Shown here piece after piece: positions 34,467 to 47,163 of a DNA stretch of 64,000 nucleotides; the first letter of the stretch is position 1; each line of letters begins with the position of its first letter. The position numbers and the translations under genes are program-made. The stretch comes from Solicoccozyma terricola (lineage: Eukaryota; Basidiomycota; Tremellomycetes; Filobasidiales; Piskurozymaceae), in contig BCLD01000002.1 in NCBI GenBank assembly GCA_001600875.1, forward strand, positions 869,134-933,133, written 5' to 3'. The notes below the pieces were generated by a model. The model saw only the letters and a program-made list of their open reading frames with translations, ran no database searches and was not told where the DNA came from.

Positions 34467-35439
34467 TCATAGCCAATCATGCACCGAAGTCGCCAGCTTC
34501 TTGAGTGCGGTATTAGACCTCCAGAAATGATCTGCTTCGACCTCTACGTCGGTAAAGAGCTTCGTGACTTCCCTTTCTGCGTTCTCAGCGGTAGTAACTT
34601 CACTAGCCATAGTTTTTAGTCGCCTTGTCCAGATCGCATACGTGTAGGTGGAAGTGAACTGATCACATGTTGTGTAGAGGACCAATATGACACCTCTTTC
34701 CCGGCCTCTTCCTTCAGATTTCCGCTGCATAGCCCTTTGCAAGGCGAGATCGTACGAGGAGCCTTTGAAGGGATGAAGGAACCAGGCCACACCGAGTGGA
34801 GGTGATACGAGGATGTATCGGTAGTGTATGGAGGTACTAGATGAGCCGGATGGTGTGAAAGGAGTCAGGAGAGAACCATGAGAGTATCCCTGAATGGTAA
34901 CGAGGTTGTCAGTCCGAGGAGAGGTCCGCGTTGAACAAATTCGCTTGCTCACACAGCAATAGACGGTCATTTCGGTTCTCGACTCCTTACCAGTGCCGTG
35001 TCCTGCCTCAGGTACCTCACTGTCACCGTTCAACCAACCAATCCTGTTCAATCCCCATTCAACGACGAGCTCGTAGTCCCTCTTCTCAATCTCACATCCC
35101 CACCAGCTTGCCCTCCCCGTAGAAGGGAAAACACCGCGAGACGAGTATATCAAGACAGGGATCGGCGGTTCAGCTTTGAGGAGTGCATTGGCTAAGGTGC
35201 TCACAACGCTTGGGAACCGTCGTCAGCTGACTCATACTTGATCAGATGGTTTACACTCACTGATCATTCATGGATCCTCCTAGCATTCCCCATGGATGCG
35301 CGATGACGGCAAACGTGGGTTTCCTCAGCTCCGGAGTTGGCTGCCGTAATCGATAGGCCTTGGCCGCAAGAATTGCACCATCTGCATCGATGGAAATGTC
35401 GTTCTCTTCCACGTCCATTTCCCATTCTTGTATTAGCAT
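34467..35439 (-). CDS. Alpha/beta-hydrolase, fungal
   Basis: Exon 1 (35439 to about 35265) encodes AILAAKAYRLRQP and VIAHPWGMLGGSMND, the HPWG oxyanion-hole region. After a short intron comes VLIYSSRGVFPSTGRASWWG. A second junction leads to GYSHGSLLTP, a GxSxG nucleophile elbow. TTCDQF is the likely acidic residue and EVEADHFWRSNT the likely catalytic His. All three triad positions are present and the order is correct. No signal peptide or membrane span is seen, so it is probably cytosolic. The closest type is a small group of fungal serine hydrolases annotated only as alpha/beta-hydrolase; the substrate is unknown. Stop at 34467. The upstream side opens into the gene-poor region. Confidence 0.8.
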
Positions 35440-38400
35440 TAAAGGATATCAAGTAAATAATGCATCGAAGTGGGCAACTTGACATGACGTCAGCACTTTT
35501 GCCACTGACAATAGCAGAAAAACGCAACCTGATGATGTCGTTTGTAACATGCCCCTTCGTAGATCAGTCACGTACCGCACAAAGACAGCTGCAGGCATCC
35601 TCACCGGATCCCTCCAACTGGATACTACCTGGAAATAGAGGCGATTCGTCCGTTTCGTCTCGCAATCTGTAGTGCAAGTAAGTAGGCAATAGTTTGATTT
35701 GGCCTGATATCCTTACTTGTTGAGAATGTTGTATTGATAGGTTGAGGTTCAAGACTATCTTGGCTACTCATAACCATCCTTCTCCCCAGTCAACCGTCCA
35801 TACTTTAGGTGTCCATTTCTTGATTTTCACCGCCATTTTCTTTTGTCAGAGCAATTGCAAGGCGAAGTCTAAAATCATGCGATGCAGTTCACGCAACCAT
35901 TGACGTTGTCTCATTGCCTCCCTCAAGCTTGACTTTGTTATCTTTTAGCCACCTAAGGGCATAACCATGTAGGCAATGCCAGCATTTGCCATCGCCCCAA
36001 GAATACATAGGAAGAAGACTGTTTACTATGCTGTTGATCCTGAAGGAAAGAAGAGTGCTGCCCTCCCATTGGGCATGGAGATTACCGTCGTAGAATCAGG
36101 TACAATTTAGGCTGGCCAGCACATCACTGTGACTCAAAGTAAGGTCAGACAGGGACGGCGAGCGTTGGAATATCGAAGCGAGATACAACGAGGGTTGAGT
36201 TGACCAAATGTTGCAACGTTTTTGCAATCTGTACCATCGACCGGCCGACGATAAGTCGTCTACGAAGCATTTTTCCGCACAAGGAGAGCCACGGGGTCCG
36301 ATCCGATCCAGATCGCTTGGACTGCAGCGTCGAGGACCGAGAATGCAATATCCGTAAAAGAATCGTGAACTGAACCCAATTGGTTCCGGCTGAAGTCTCG
36401 TTGGTCATTTTGTGAACGTGAATGAAACCTTGCAGAAGCTCGAACATACGGGAGGTGGCTCGTTACTTGATTTTGGCAATTCAACGGAGGCGGCATCCAA
36501 AATTACACAAGGATACATTTGTGGGATGTCATACTTTTTTCCAGATCACTCTAATCTCTGGACACTTTTCAGTGGCACGGCATATACAACCTTGGCAGAT
36601 TATCTACCCTTTTCATGTACGAGATATCGTCATGGTTTATATTCCTCTCATCAGTGAGTCAATACTAAAGTTTCCCCAAGGCTACTGTAGCTCTTGCCTG
36701 TTGAAGTGATCCTTGCTCCAATTAACCATTTGGCAAGTAATTGCCCAATGGATGGCGATGGGCCTTGTCCGGTTGCCAACTCACTGAGTTGCAGCAAAGA
36801 ATCACTTGACCAAGGTGAAGGACTAGGTGGATGGGAGCTCAGTGAAGGCTGAGCTTGATTGGCTAGTAACTTATGATATCTTTTGGTGAAGAGGAAAGGG
36901 AAAGGACAATGAGGGAAAGTAGTTTCTTCTGCTTTGTATATGTGTTTTTGGGAAAGGTGTTGAGTCATCCAAATTGTTCGGATTGTTCGAGTTGTTCGGA
37001 TTGTTCCAGTCATAGAAGTTGTTCTATTGATAGCCTATGTTGCGGTACTGCCTTGGCAGGATCGTACCAGCCTATGAGGGTGGTCCATTAACAATTGCAG
37101 AATGGGACCTTGCTAGCTAGCTGTCTTGCCAACTGTTCTAGTTGTAGCAAGGAATCCCTTGACCAGGGGGAAGAGCTAGTTTGGGCTTGAGGACACTTTG
37201 TAATATTCTGTTTCCTCGGTCAAGGAATCTGCGCTGGCCAATACTCGGCGCTTGACAAAATATACCTATTGGGCGAATCCTGCTCAATGTTCGGGCTTGC
37301 GTCATGAGTCTCCCAGCGAGACTCAACTCAACACGTTGCGTCGAGCGATCATCCTGCTGATTGAGACAAACTCTGCATGGTCCTTCCAGTATGCATTACA
37401 TACGCAATGAACCATTTCAGCCCCTGGCACGTAGAGAATTGACTGGCACTGAGCGTGCAAGAAAGTTGCTCGCAGATCTGAAGTTATATCATGTACACAT
37501 CGTCTATGGGGACGCCGTGCTCATCAGGTAGACCATTCTAGACCCTGTTAAGTGCTGATAAGGATGTAAATTATCTTATCTTTTGGTGAAGAGAAAGAGA
37601 GAGTACATGGAACATGCCAGTATCTACAGTGCGTTGCCACTGAGACCTGTGACCAGAGAAATGGAGTACTCTCGAAAAGAAGGAGGACATGACAGAAACT
37701 TGACTCCTTTAGGGTTGAGGTCTATTGTTCCTTGGGTGGTGCAGGTGGAGCTTCACCCATAATAGTAATACAGCTGCAATGGGAACATAGAGGTTTAGGT
37801 TCATGTTGTAGAAGTGGAAGCCCAGTTGTAGTTGGCTCGTATTGAGCCAATGGGGCATGTGTGTCCATATTGTTCTGGTATTTCGATATGGAGCTGCCGA
37901 TCAGGTTCGTAATACCATATTGTCTTGTCGAGACAGTTGCAATTATCTGTCAACTTAGTGGCCGACCAGACTTAATTAGAAATTTGCAGATATAATAATC
38001 AACCCATGTCTACAGGGATTGAACCAAGGTAGAACCAATTTTGACGTTTTCAATGAGCAGGAACATTGACGAAAGCAGCAGCGTTGCAAATGCTGTTCCA
38101 TAGGTAAGGAAACCGTCACATTCCGGATTATGAGCACTTCAAAGCGCTTGAAATCATTGGAAAGCGTCGGTTCTGTTGGTTCAAACAAAATTGAGTTGTT
38201 ATTCGGCGGGATTCATAATTCGGAGCGATTGCAGGCATGTTCCTTTTAGCATGTGGAACGGTGAACCTGGTTTTTACATGAGGTCGAATAGACTGCATTC
38301 AGTGTAAAAACCTGTGTTCCCGGATAAGTTTGCCTTCCTCATTTGAGATTCATGAGATTCAGGGATACTTGGGGACCAATGTGCGACATGACGGGGCACA

Positions 38401-40893
38401 GATTGGGTGCTTGTCACATTTTGCATCATGGGAGAATGGCTGATCAGGCTATATAATTAGGCAAATCCATCTAAGAAGCGACCAGAACCTACACAAATGA
38501 AGCTCTACTGACTCCTGCTGAGGCAAGATGCCATCAACTGATTGGTTAACGTATGGTCGGTCATCCCTCCAGTGAGTCTCTCTCCACCCTGATCCCCTAT
38601 TCCGAACTGGGTGGTAAATGATAAGCCGGCTCAGTTATTATTTACCCACCATCCTATCGAGGCAGGGACTCTAGACTCTGGTCGCCAGGAAGCGACTCAA
38701 GCAGATCGAGTTCTCGCCACAAATTTTCCTTACATCTGACAAGTTCAAATCACCGTTAAATAAAGCAGCTGCTCAGTTCAGCAATGGGGGATTTAAACCA
38801 AGACCAGTTCTAGGCGGAATTGAACCAGGTGCATCCTCGGAGATGACGTTCGCCCGAAAGTGATATTGAAGCTGTGACATTAACAGCCTTGATAAGGACT
38901 TCCTCGCTGTTGGACAGCCCTCCCGGACCAATCTATTCAATACAATTGATAATAATAACCACCGGGCAACAATAATCACCCCTTCTTTCCGGTGAGCCTC
39001 TGGGATTAACCGCTCCAGTTTCTTTGTAATTCAACACTTGCATTTCCCACTGATTGTCCTTAATTAAGAGTGTGCCAATATTTGTTTAGCCATGTGATAC
39101 TCTCCGTCTTCCAATAGTTGAGGAAGCGTCACATGATACGTCCACCCTCCTAGCTGGTCCCGACGTGCGTCCTGTGTCCCTAGCTAGACCTGACCACACC
39201 ATTCCATTGTGCCTGATCCCTGCTCCATGGCTCCTCCATCACAATTGTACACAGATTGGAATGCCTGCACATATGATGTTGGTTCCAAATCCTTGTGGAG
39301 AGGACCAAATAGGTCAACCTTGTCTTGTATGCCTTACAGCACAAACACATCTTCATCAACATGGATTCTGTACCATGCACTATATTGAAGTATTTTTCAT
39401 CGGATGACGACGCGCTATCGAGTGATTTTAATGCCATGGTCGCGCCTACTTTCTGGACATGATGAGGGACAATTCATTATATACATGACCAGACAACAGC
39501 ATGCTCCCGGCCCGTAAGATCATTAGCAAATGGCAGATCAAGGTCAAGACAAGAACCTCCCGTCCTCGTCACTGATGACCATCTCAATGTAGTCCTGCAT
39601 GACCACGAGTAGCAGTCATATGATACAAAAACTGCCCTCTCATCTGTGGCAAAATCCACTACGTTCCTCTACTCTTCGCAGCATGTTATCATTGGTACCT
39701 AGAGATTCGTTCAGACTTCGCAAAGTCAAGTGCCTCTCAGGGAGCGAAACCCTTAACACGCGCAGCAGAGCAGCGACAGGCCAGTACGGCAAGCGAAAGT
39801 CGATCAAGATCATATTCGACCTTTGACCAACACGCAACAAGAGTGTCTCACTACTAGACTTCCATTCAACGTTCGCTTGATGATCACAAATCTGGCAGAA
39901 ACTAGTGAGAGTGATGTGAAACGAAATTACGTTGGCGAGTAATTCCTACATCAACATCTGTATCAAGGTATTGGAGGCCATGCTAGGAGTACAGGGCACA
40001 GGAAGGTATCGCCTGGCATGGTTGCGATCATTGATGTGAATTTCACATGCTGTATGCCGTTGCCAATATTGGAAATACCAAGTATCAACCAGAAGAAGGG
40101 TTCGCAACCATGTGAGGGGTGATGAGATAGATTGTTAGGGGTTGACAGGGGGGCACGGTTTGTTGACGACTTCTGGACTTGCGGCAAAGAAACACTTGAG
40201 CGTTAAAAGGAAGGAAGGTATCGAGGAGGGGAGCTTACTACACGAGCAGGGTGTTGTGCAGATTGGTGAAGAGACAGGAAAGTGCATCGGTGGCAAGACG
40301 TTGAGCTGGCCATATATACCTGTTCCACCTTTGGGTCGGTCAGAGGGGGTCAGTTGGATACGATCGGTACCTATCCTTCTTTGGTCTGATCTGATATATT
40401 GGCAGAATATTCGAAGTATGAATGCGCAGGCAGCGTTCGTTATCAAACTCTTGGGTATTTGTATGCTATGCTGTACTGATGCTACTCGATTGTCGTTTGT
40501 TCTCTAACTCCATTATTCAGCGAACAACAATTAATTACCCAACACCACAATTTCCCGCGGCACTCTTTTCCAGGTTGGAACCTGCCTGACCTCTGTCCAT
40601 CATGTTGTGAACCACATCCTTTCCGCAAGCCAGGATAGCCGGTGAATGCCAAACAGGTTCTCCGATGGGCACTTTACAAGATGGTGGGCCATTCGTCTCA
40701 TAGCCAAGGTGTGCTTCGATGAGGCTGACTGCTCGCTGCTTTTTTATAAATAAATAAAATAAAAGTAAACGTTCCGCTGTGCGGGCCGATAATGGACCGG
40801 TCCTGTGTTGATTTGAAGTAATGCCATCTACAAAGAGCGCTATTGGGGGTTATCAGTGACCACCACCATCACACATCCAACACTACCATCACT
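35440..40893. other. Gene-free stretch of about 5.4 kb with degenerate repeats
   Basis: No exon chain, domain or long open frame is recognisable on either strand; all frames are short and scattered. The sequence looks richer in A+T than its flanks. It contains diverged direct repeats (36773-36826 against 37126-37179; about 36868-36900 against 37567-37600), a small tandem of TTGTTCGGA-like units (about 36972-37009), and two TTGAACCA-type motifs (about 38017 and 38820). A copia-like TGTTGAGAATG occurs near 35717. The most likely reading is decayed mobile-element or intergenic DNA plus the CYB2 promoter at the right end. No transposase or reverse transcriptase remnant was identified. Confidence 0.55.
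36773..37179. repeat. Pair of diverged direct repeats (54 bp units)
   Basis: Segments 36773-36826 and 37126-37179 share TTGCCAACT, then GTTG, AGCAA, GAATC, CTTGACCA and CTAG in the same order and spacing, with scattered substitutions. A separate shared segment (ATCTTTTGGTGAAGAG) occurs near 36880 and 37577. These look like old duplicated non-coding units. Confidence 0.65.
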
Positions 40894-43538
40894 ATGTCCT
40901 GTCGCTCCACATTTGCCAAATCACTGGCACGGGTGTGCCGTGCGCGCTCCGTCCCTTCAGCTCCCTTGGCGGCAAGATCGCTGTCAACCATGTCAGCTTC
41001 AGTACAGACCGGCAGTTCATGGCGTCGATATGCACCTCGCCTGGTAAGTTCAACTGACCCCGGACGCATGCGTGACCTCATGCAGCTGCTGAAATCACCT
41101 ACATCCTCTAGACGGCGACGGCATCGCTTGTCCTCTTCTGCACAGTCTCCCAATCCCTGCTAGTCTACGCAGACGATCAAGCATCTACGGCCAAGGGCTC
41201 ACATCCAGACGAATCTGCCGCCATCCCGCATCCGGCTGGGAACGAGGGATTGAGGGTGGTTGATGCGGAAGAACTCAAAAAGCACACGACCAAAGACAAG
41301 GGCGTTTGGGTGGTCATCGAGGGAACGGTTTGGGAGTAAGTCACCAGCCAGCACATGAGCTGGGAGTCTGCGACGCTGACGAAGAATGCGAGTCTAGCGT
41401 CACCCACTTTTTAGATCTGCATGTGAGTCCTACCTGTATGTTCCACCCACCAACAGTTCTCAGCTGATTCTCCACGCCTCCATTGTACAGCCCGGAGGAT
41501 CGAAAGTCATACTTGCGAACGCCGGCAAGGACGCAACGTCTGTCTTCAAGCCGCTTCACCCAAAGAACACCTTGGAAGACAATCGAGACCTGCTGAAGAA
41601 GATTGGGGTGGTGGATGCAAGTAGTGAGTCTTTTGTCAAGCGACTCTCGAGTATCATCACGCAGCTCATGTCTGCTGTTCGATCTCAATAGCGATTGAAA
41701 GTATCAAAGCCCCCGAGTCAGACGACGACAAGAAGCGGAAAGACGCGCGCGAGAACATGATGGGATCCAGTGGGATGGTGAATTTGGACGACTTTGAGGT
41801 GAGGCAGGCAACCATAGGAGGTGTTGCGCGACATGAAACCTGGCTGAAGGGAAATCATCCGTAGACTTTGGCTCGGCAAATCCTCTCACCGGCTGCTCTT
41901 GCCTACTACGAGTCGGGCGCCGACGACGAATCGAGTATGCGACGACCTTGTCCATCTTTTTCTTGGCCGTTCAAAGGCTGATTCTCCGAGTGTCTCATTG
42001 CAGCGCTACATTACAACCGGTCCGCCTACCAACGAATCCGATTTCGACCTCGCGTCCTCCGAAAGGTCTCCAAGATTGACACGTCTACAACGATCCTAGG
42101 TGTGGAATCCAGCTTGCCAATTTTCATAGCACCAGCAGCTATGGCCAAACTTGGACATGAGCTGGTGAGTGCAGGAGAAGGGCAACGGTAGATTTGTCCC
42201 GTTCTGATACATGGTGTAATTGGGTAGGGCGAGGTCAACTTGACTAGGGGAGCGTGAGTATTCTCAAACAACTCGTGGCAAGGAGGGACACAAGCTGACG
42301 AATCGTACGCAACAGGGGCCAAACCAACATTCTCCAAGTCATCTCATCCAACTCCTCCTGTTCACTGGACGAGCTGGTAGCAGAGAAGCTACCCGACCAG
42401 CAGCTTGCTTGGCAGCTATATGTTGCTGCAGATAGGGATAGAGCTGAAAGGACTATCAAGAAAGCAGTGGCCCTGGGAGTACACTCAATCTGGTTGACTG
42501 TCGATGCACCGGTGGTGAGTCAGTCGCCAGCTTGCGCCGTGCGCCAGCGAGCTTTAAAGTCGGCTGCTTATGGGGACTTTGATGATACCAGGGAGGAAAG
42601 CGGGAGCGTGATATCAAAGAAAAGATCGCTCGTGATCCTGTGAGCTGGCTAGAAGAGCTTCACCCATCGATTTACCGCTAACCACAACAGCGCTGCCGGA
42701 CAGCCTGCGCGTGATTTCAAGCCTGATCCCAACGCCGCATCGGAGAGTGCTGTACAATTCTCGTGAGTATAAGCTGATGTGTGGAGATGATTGATTTGCT
42801 GACGATCCATCCCACAGCTACGTCGATGCCGATCTCTGCTGGGAGGACATCGCATGGATCCGAAAACTTGCTCCTGGCAAGCCATTTGTCCTGAAAGGCA
42901 TCCAATGTGTCGAGGTAAGGACGACCTCTTGTCGCTGAGGGACGAGCAGCTCAGATATATGTTGTCAACAGGATGCTGTAATGGCTGCTGAGCATGGGGT
43001 GCAGGGCATCGTTCTATCTAATCATGGTGTAAGTTTCCCTTCTTCGCCTCGCACTCGCCAGATCTTGATACTTTCTCCGGATTATAGGGTCGGCAACTAG
43101 ACGGGTAAGATCCATCCTGCAGGAAAAGGCTCATAATGGCTGACGATCTAACATCCTGCTAGCTCTCGCCCGCCCATCGAAGTATTACAGGAAATACGCA
43201 AGGAGCATCCCGAACTTCTTGAAAAAATGGAGATCTACGTTGACGGAGGAATTCGCCGGGGAACGGATGTGCTAAAGGCTTTGAGTCTGGGCGCAAGGGC
43301 AGTCGGATTGGGGCGGCCTTTTCTCTACGCACAATCAGCATACGGAGCTGAAGGCGTCGTGAGGGCGCATGAAAGTGGGTACCTTTTGGTAGTGGCATGT
43401 GAGGTCGTCATAATGTCGACTGATCGTTTTCCTCTCCTTGCAGTCCTGAAAGAGGAAATAACAACAGGAATGAGGCTGATGGGAGTGACTTCGCTCTCTG
43501 AACTCAAACCGGAGATGGTGGACTGCTTGCCACCGTAA
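40894..43538 (+). CDS. CYB2: Flavocytochrome b2, L-lactate dehydrogenase (cytochrome c)
   Basis: A mitochondrial-type N-terminus ([20 protein letters not shown]) is followed by a hydrophobic stretch ([18 protein letters not shown]), as in intermembrane-space sorting signals. The cytochrome b5 domain has [20 protein letters not shown] and FKPLHP, giving the two heme His ligands. The FMN domain has [57 protein letters not shown] and [12 protein letters not shown]. Further exons carry [38 protein letters not shown] (catalytic His in SNHGGRQ), [18 protein letters not shown] and GRPFLYA. It oxidises lactate to pyruvate, passing electrons to cytochrome c. One junction near 42640-42702 needs the second AG (GGACAG) to keep frame. 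Stop at 43538. Confidence 0.93.
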
Positions 43539-43710
43539 CGATCCTTACTCTCATATGCATACTCCCTTGCCTCACATTGTTTCAGATGGCCTCCTGTCCT
43601 TTCCTTTGAGATGCGGGGATGCCAGGTGTCAGCTAGGATGTGAACGATCGTCTGCCTTATAGCTTTTGGAGTAGAGCACAAGAGTAGCCGCTCCCGCGTC
43701 AAGCATCAAA

Positions 43711-44685
43711 ATGTCAGAAGAGGTTCCCCCGATCGACAAACAGCCTCGTAACCTAAGATCCAATGCTGTGTTCATGGTGGCGACGTACTCGGCGCAACCT
43801 TTGCTTGCTCTCCTCTTCCTGAGTCTCATACCCTGTTCAGGTCCGTCTACTGCTAAATATTGGTGGTTGGGTATCGAGATGAAGGACGATGGCGGTAACA
43901 TATGGCTGGGTGCATTAGGCTGGTGCTATAGTGACAAGGCAACGTGAGTAAGTCCTGGCTCCAGCCACCAGTTTCCCGCTCAGACAAGGCTTTGGCAGGT
44001 GTCAAGGATCGTCGTACGGTTACCACATTTCGGAGCCTGAGAGCGCGAGTATGGTACCGGTGGTATTGATATACCATCTGATTGGTGAGATACTTGTGTT
44101 GCTTCGCCGGCTGCTTGCTCACGGACTACTACGACCGAAAGTTTTGATCTTCCATAGCGTCCTTACCGTTGTCAATCTGATTGCCTTCTTTAAACTGTCG
44201 GGACTTATCTTCGACAGCCCTAGACTGGCCCAACTCCTGATACTTGGAACTGCGCCTCTCTCTCTGTTGTTCCAGGTTATCGGACTGACGCTGGACAGTG
44301 TCGTCTTGCGCAAGATCAAGGGCGACTCTGCAGTGGCAAGCGTCACAGCCCAAGGCAGTTTCTGGCTGTAAGTTCCGGGAGTTACCGAGCCGGTTTCACA
44401 ACTGACACACATTCGGTCCACGACAGAACCATACCAGCATTCATATTCTCGACCCTCTGGTTTGTGGCATCTATCATGTGTTACCGAGGTGCTCTCCGGT
44501 TTAGGGAATTCGCATCTCAGCGCATTGACAAAGCTTTCGAGGAATTACAGAACGAGGAGAAATCCCAGAACGAGAAGATAAAAGCTGCGCAGACTGAGTG
44601 GGGTGTTCTTCCGCTGGCAGGGAAGAGCGCAGGAAGTCGCGGAATGTGGGGTGCACGACGTGGAACAGATGACAGCGAGGAGTGA
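43711..44685 (+). CDS. Multi-pass membrane protein, possibly PalI/Sur7 (claudin-like)
   Basis: Three exons with in-phase junctions (first ends 43943, second begins 43999). TM1 is FMVATYSAQPLLALLFLSLI. An extracytoplasmic loop carries WLGALGWC...C, resembling the GLGxC...C pattern of claudin-like SUR7/PalI proteins. Further hydrophobic spans are MVPVVLIYHLIGEILVLL, VLIFHSVLTVVNLIAFF, LLILGTAPLSLLFQVIGLTL and IPAFIFSTLWFVASIMC. The C-terminal tail is charged and probably cytosolic (FEELQNEEKSQNEKIKAAQT). Such proteins sit in the plasma membrane in eisosomes or pH sensing. The assignment rests on topology and the Cys pattern only. It follows CYB2 on the same strand after 172 bases. Confidence 0.6.
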
Positions 44686-44811
44686 TATACTACATCCTAT
44701 TAACTAGGGAGACACACGCGAGCTCTATCCTTGGTGCTTCTCATTCGATCAGCTGGACCAGAAGACGCTATGATGGAGTATTGTCAGCGAGGCTAAAACA
44801 CGCCATGCTTC

Positions 44812-46645
44812 TCACTCGCTCCCTTTTCGTCGACTTACCTCATATTTCCCACTCGTTTCGCCCTTTACGGCCTTGTCCAAACTTTTGTTGTACTTGGTTT
44901 GATACACCATCTTGACCTCTTGCCATCTCTGCCTGTTCCAATGACCCCGGACGACCCTCCAAATGAGCCTCTCGTCTTTGGTTCCCATGCCTGACATCGC
45001 ATCCTGCAGCATGTCTGCATCGCGTTCAATCCCTCGGCCGCTTCCTTCATAGTACCTGACAAGGAAGAATAGACTATCTCGCATGTGGCCGGAGAATTCA
45101 CGATGAACCCTGATCAAAAGAGCGTCAGGGACTTTACGCACGTCGGCAAAGCACGATTACTACTAACATGTCTGACAATCTGATCTTGTGGGCAGCTGGA
45201 TACGCTCGAGCGAGTTCGTGCATATGCGCGTCCGATCGTTGCTGGAGGATGCCACATATCTTGATCTCGTCCTGGAACGCGCAAGGACGTCAGGCTACGC
45301 AAACACCAAGCCTACGGACTTGCTCACTGTCCCGATTTTTCCCACGCCTGCAGAATGCAAGGCCTGGACATCTCGCTGGACCATGCCTTGATCAACAACA
45401 GGATTCTCATCCCTTGTGCCGGCAAGCGCCATGAGGAACATTCTACATTCCGCAGCAATCAGCACTCTTACGTCCCAATGATCACAAGCAAATAAAAGCA
45501 AATAACTCACCTCTCCGTCTTCATACTCAACTCCCCCTTCACCACGCCGACAAGATCTCTGCCGTACATCCTCTGGTAGCCCTCCTTCAACATCCAAATC
45601 TCCTGGTTCGACCGATTGATCAGGATCTCGGTCAGAAGGTCTTCGTGAGTCCCGGCACCGGCGCAGGCCTGTTTTCGCCGGAGCAGTTTAGTTATCTTCC
45701 GGTTACGAAGGATAGGTTACACTCACTCGGTGGAGCAGATGGAGGTCACCTTTAAGAGGCCCGAGGCAGAGGAGGACAAGACCGTTCTCCAACCTAGAAG
45801 TGGGGGATCGAAATGAGTATGACTTGGATGTTGCATATGATCTATCCAGCTCACCACCCGCTGAGCTCCTTCTCCAAAGTCTGCTGCAGACTTCTCCCAA
45901 CCAAACCCTCGTACGTCCTCGACAACATCTCCATCTTGAAGGCATCAAGTGGGGTGAGCACATCTATGAGACCGCGTTCATCACTGGGGTGCAACAACGG
46001 AAATGGGCGTTATTTGCGGTGATGAGGAGATTAAAGCGGGGTCTTTTCGACTCACGTCCCAAATCCCTTTGTCGCCTTTCGCACCCTGTCACTATCAAAT
46101 GCTGGATCATAGCCGGCGAGTTGGGTCAGCGGTGGGGCAGGAGGAGGGGCTGGGATCGCTACTCCGAGGAAGAAGGTGCCGGACGGTTGAGGAGGGGCAG
46201 GGTACCCTGATTGCGGTAGCCCTTGTTGCGGATACGGAGAAGGGTTGAGATTTGGGGGCGGCTGACCGTACTGCGGCTGACCGTATTGCAGCTGCTGCTG
46301 AGGGTAGCCAACAGGAGGAGGTGCGCCATACTGCTGTGGAGCGCCGTATTGTTGAGGAGCACCGTACTGTTGAGAGGCGCCGTACTGTTGGGTCGATCCG
46401 CCATAAGGTGGCTGCGGTGCACCATATGGTTGAGTTGGAGGAGCTGCATTATACTGCTGTGGCGGGGGTGCACCGTATGGCTGCTGGCTGTATCCGTACT
46501 GCTGCTGGCCGGCGTTGGGATCGTGTGGGTACCCAGGATGAGGGTTGTAACCACCTTGTTGTTGATAAGGCTGCTGTTGCTGCTGCTGCTGTGGTGGCTG
46601 CTGCGGCGGCTGAGAGTAGCCTTGCTGGTAGTTGTTGTATGCCAT
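44812..46645 (-). CDS. Annexin with long Q/P/Y/G-rich N-terminus
   Basis: The start is MAYNNYQQGYSQPP at 46645. The first ~165 residues are a low-complexity tract of Gln, Pro, Tyr and Gly with QQYGAP repeats, then GTFFLGVAIPAPPPAPPL. The annexin core follows: repeat 1 begins DPAFDSDRVRKATKGFGTDE with a type-II calcium loop, and later repeats show RACAGAGTHEDLLTEIL, SRTYEGLVGRSL and MQDAMSGMGTKDERLIW. The C-terminus is VYQTKYNKSLDKAVKGETSG, and the family's terminal KGETSGKYE is intact. Annexins bind acidic phospholipid in a calcium-dependent way. The N-terminal composition resembles human ANXA7/ANXA11 rather than short plant-type annexins. The start codon was preferred over upstream in-frame codons because it begins the repeat domain and has a fair context. 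Confidence 0.93.
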
Positions 46646-47163
46646 GGTTGTGGACTGACGTGCGACCAGTCTGAGTGAGGGTGGCGGTGTGTGTGGTGGT
46701 TGAAAATGAGGGGAAGACGTCCTCCTCCTACTGACTGACTGTTCCTGGCGAAATGGCTGTGCCAATCTCCCAACTAATGCCAAGCCGGCTAAACCCGGGT
46801 CAGCATTCAGCCCAGGTCACGTGCAAAGGCAAGGGTACAGGGGAATGACATGCCATGGTAACATGTCCTCCAGTCCCCCAGTCCCTCCGTCAGCGTCAGC
46901 ATATCCACAAGGAATGCCAGATAGGGGGTGCGTCGCTGGCGATCATAGAGAATACAACGTCATTCATGGTCGCGTCGAATGCAGCGCAGGTCGAAATGAC
47001 TTGTGTTGGAGAGGCGTATCCCTCAAATGACCTGAATCAATGGATTCTAGTATGCAAGTCCACATCATCACATTCAAAAACGATGACACATTCACATTCT
47101 AATTATAACCAGCTCTTTTTATTACGAACCCTCTTTACTCTCTCGTTTCGAACTTTTTCACAC
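46646..47163. other. Intergenic, annexin promoter and esterase 3' side
   Basis: About 0.5 kb with no supported gene. A CACGTG box lies at 46818-46823, 173 bases upstream of the annexin start. Confidence 0.5.
46818..46823. promoter_or_regulatory. CACGTG element upstream of the annexin gene
   Basis: GGTCACGTGCA lies 173 bases upstream of the annexin start codon; same core as at other promoters here. Confidence 0.35.

Noticed and set aside
35717..35760. Copia-like LTR start (TGTTGAGAATG...)
   Set aside because: No paired second LTR, primer-binding site or coding remnant was found, so it is mentioned only within the gene-desert entry.
38801..38900. tRNA-like GGTTCAATTCC on the minus strand
   Set aside because: The flanking bases do not pair into a T-stem and no matching acceptor, D or anticodon stems were found.
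42630..42720. Apparent frameshift in CYB2
   Set aside because: Using the second AG (GGACAG at about 42702) as acceptor restores the frame with canonical splice sites.
40894..43538. CYB2, ALDH and GUT2 as one lactate/glycerol gene cluster
   Set aside because: They are separated by unrelated genes on both strands and by the gene desert; nothing shows coregulation.
46159..46773. Several long overlapping frames near the annexin start
   Set aside because: They are alternative readings of the Gln/Tyr/Pro repeat DNA; only the frame leading into the annexin core is supported.
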